DNA of 64,000 bases from Antitrichia curtipendula (taxonomy: Eukaryota > Streptophyta > Bryopsida > Hypnales > Leucodontaceae): the NCBI GenBank assembly GCA_951230915.1, contig OX579642.1, forward strand, positions 12,028,001-12,092,000. The letters are read 5' to 3'. Position numbers and translations under genes: made by a program. Below are positions 63,461 through 64,000 of this stretch, piece by piece. The first letter of the stretch is position 1; each line of letters opens with the position of its first letter. The notes beneath the pieces are model-generated. The model saw only the letters and a program-made list of their open reading frames with translations. It was not told where the DNA came from and did no database searches.

Positions 63461-64000
63461 ATGCAACTTTTCTCTAACACAAAGCTAATATCCCCACATC
63501 AAACATTGCCTGAATTAGCAAATATCTCCATCTCCTCACCAAAGTATATTTGATCCCCCATCTTGGCACTTTCTCAAACATGAAATCAGAGACGGTCTAC
63601 AAGCCATGAGCAATCCCCAAAGTGTCCCCAAAGTGTCATTAGAGAGGATTGAGTGTAGCTGGTACTTGTTCCAGATTCTCCAAGATATCCCCAAACTGCT
63701 TCGGGAATATTCAAGCTACCCAAACTGCCCAAACTAGGGTCTATAATGTTCCATCCCCTTGATTTGTAAATCAGACTCTACATTTGTGCCAATTGCTCTA
63801 TTGAAGTAGGCGTCTTGGCAATTGAATGAGACTCTGAGAATGAAATTGTAGAAAAACTGCTGCCCAAGTCTTGTCAGATCGAAGCACGCCGCTCGCCATT
63901 TCTGATTTGGAAGCTCAAATCGTGGCAGCCCCGCTACTTTCTTGTATCGTGCGCGTCGCAGAGTTCACTCTTTTTCTGTAAGCCCGTGCATTTGAATTAA
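63461..64000. other. Window edge with rising GC, no gene resolved
   Basis: GC content rises after about 63,860 (GCACGCCGCTCGCC and CGTGCGCGTCGCAGAG), as it does around the CID genes. This may be the flank of a gene lying beyond the window. No open frame with start or splice sites could be supported. Confidence 0.3.

Overview
The window looks like nuclear DNA of a land plant or close streptophyte relative. The evidence is spliced genes with GT/AG introns, a plant-type PAM2 plus two-RRM protein of the CID8-13 family, a CACTA (En/Spm) element, and a Mutator-like transposase relic with a SWIM zinc finger. The transposase and methyltransferase-like relics resemble, from memory only, families multiplied in non-seed plants; I cannot name the species. 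Only the two CID gene copies look functional.

Layout. (1) 1-9,500 is GC-rich and holds two CID genes tail to tail. They form a large inverted repeat (181-4045 against 4785-8648) around a 200-N gap. The arms look identical apart from one inserted base, introns included, yet diverge abruptly inside exon 1. That fits inverted paralogs homogenised by gene conversion, or an assembly join. (2) 9,500-22,900 is very AT-rich, with old dispersed repeats, a foldback at 11.7 kb and an uninterrupted (TTG)147 tract at 18.7 kb. (3) 22,929-25,374 (minus) is a decayed Mutator-like transposase gene. (4) 26,205-26,600 is a tandem repeat whose units each carry a version of the palindrome CCTCGTTAACGAGG. (5) 26,733-39,061 (plus) is a broken multi-exon gene whose 3' half resembles an N6/N4-type methyltransferase fold. 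It is split by a 4.1-kb intron insert, by a 2,040-bp non-autonomous CACTA element sitting in an exon with its 3-bp target duplication, and by a 349-bp inverted-repeat element. (6) 40-60 kb is AT-rich and holds repeated elements of about 0.6-1.2 kb, most ending in inverted TTAA-CCCCTAAAG, plus further dispersed repeats and small GC-richer patches with weak coding traces. (7) 61,285-63,000 is a satellite array of about 12 monomers arranged in two six-monomer higher-order units. (8) 63,300-64,000 carries an inverted copy of a repeat seen at 49.3 kb, then GC content rises at the window edge.

The CID proteins are expected to bind poly(A)-binding protein through PAM2 and RNA through their RRMs. The rest of the window is mainly a record of nested transposon insertion and decay. 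Exons were joined by eye from splice signals and reading frame. Repeat families were recognised by eye, so their boundaries are approximate unless base positions are explained.
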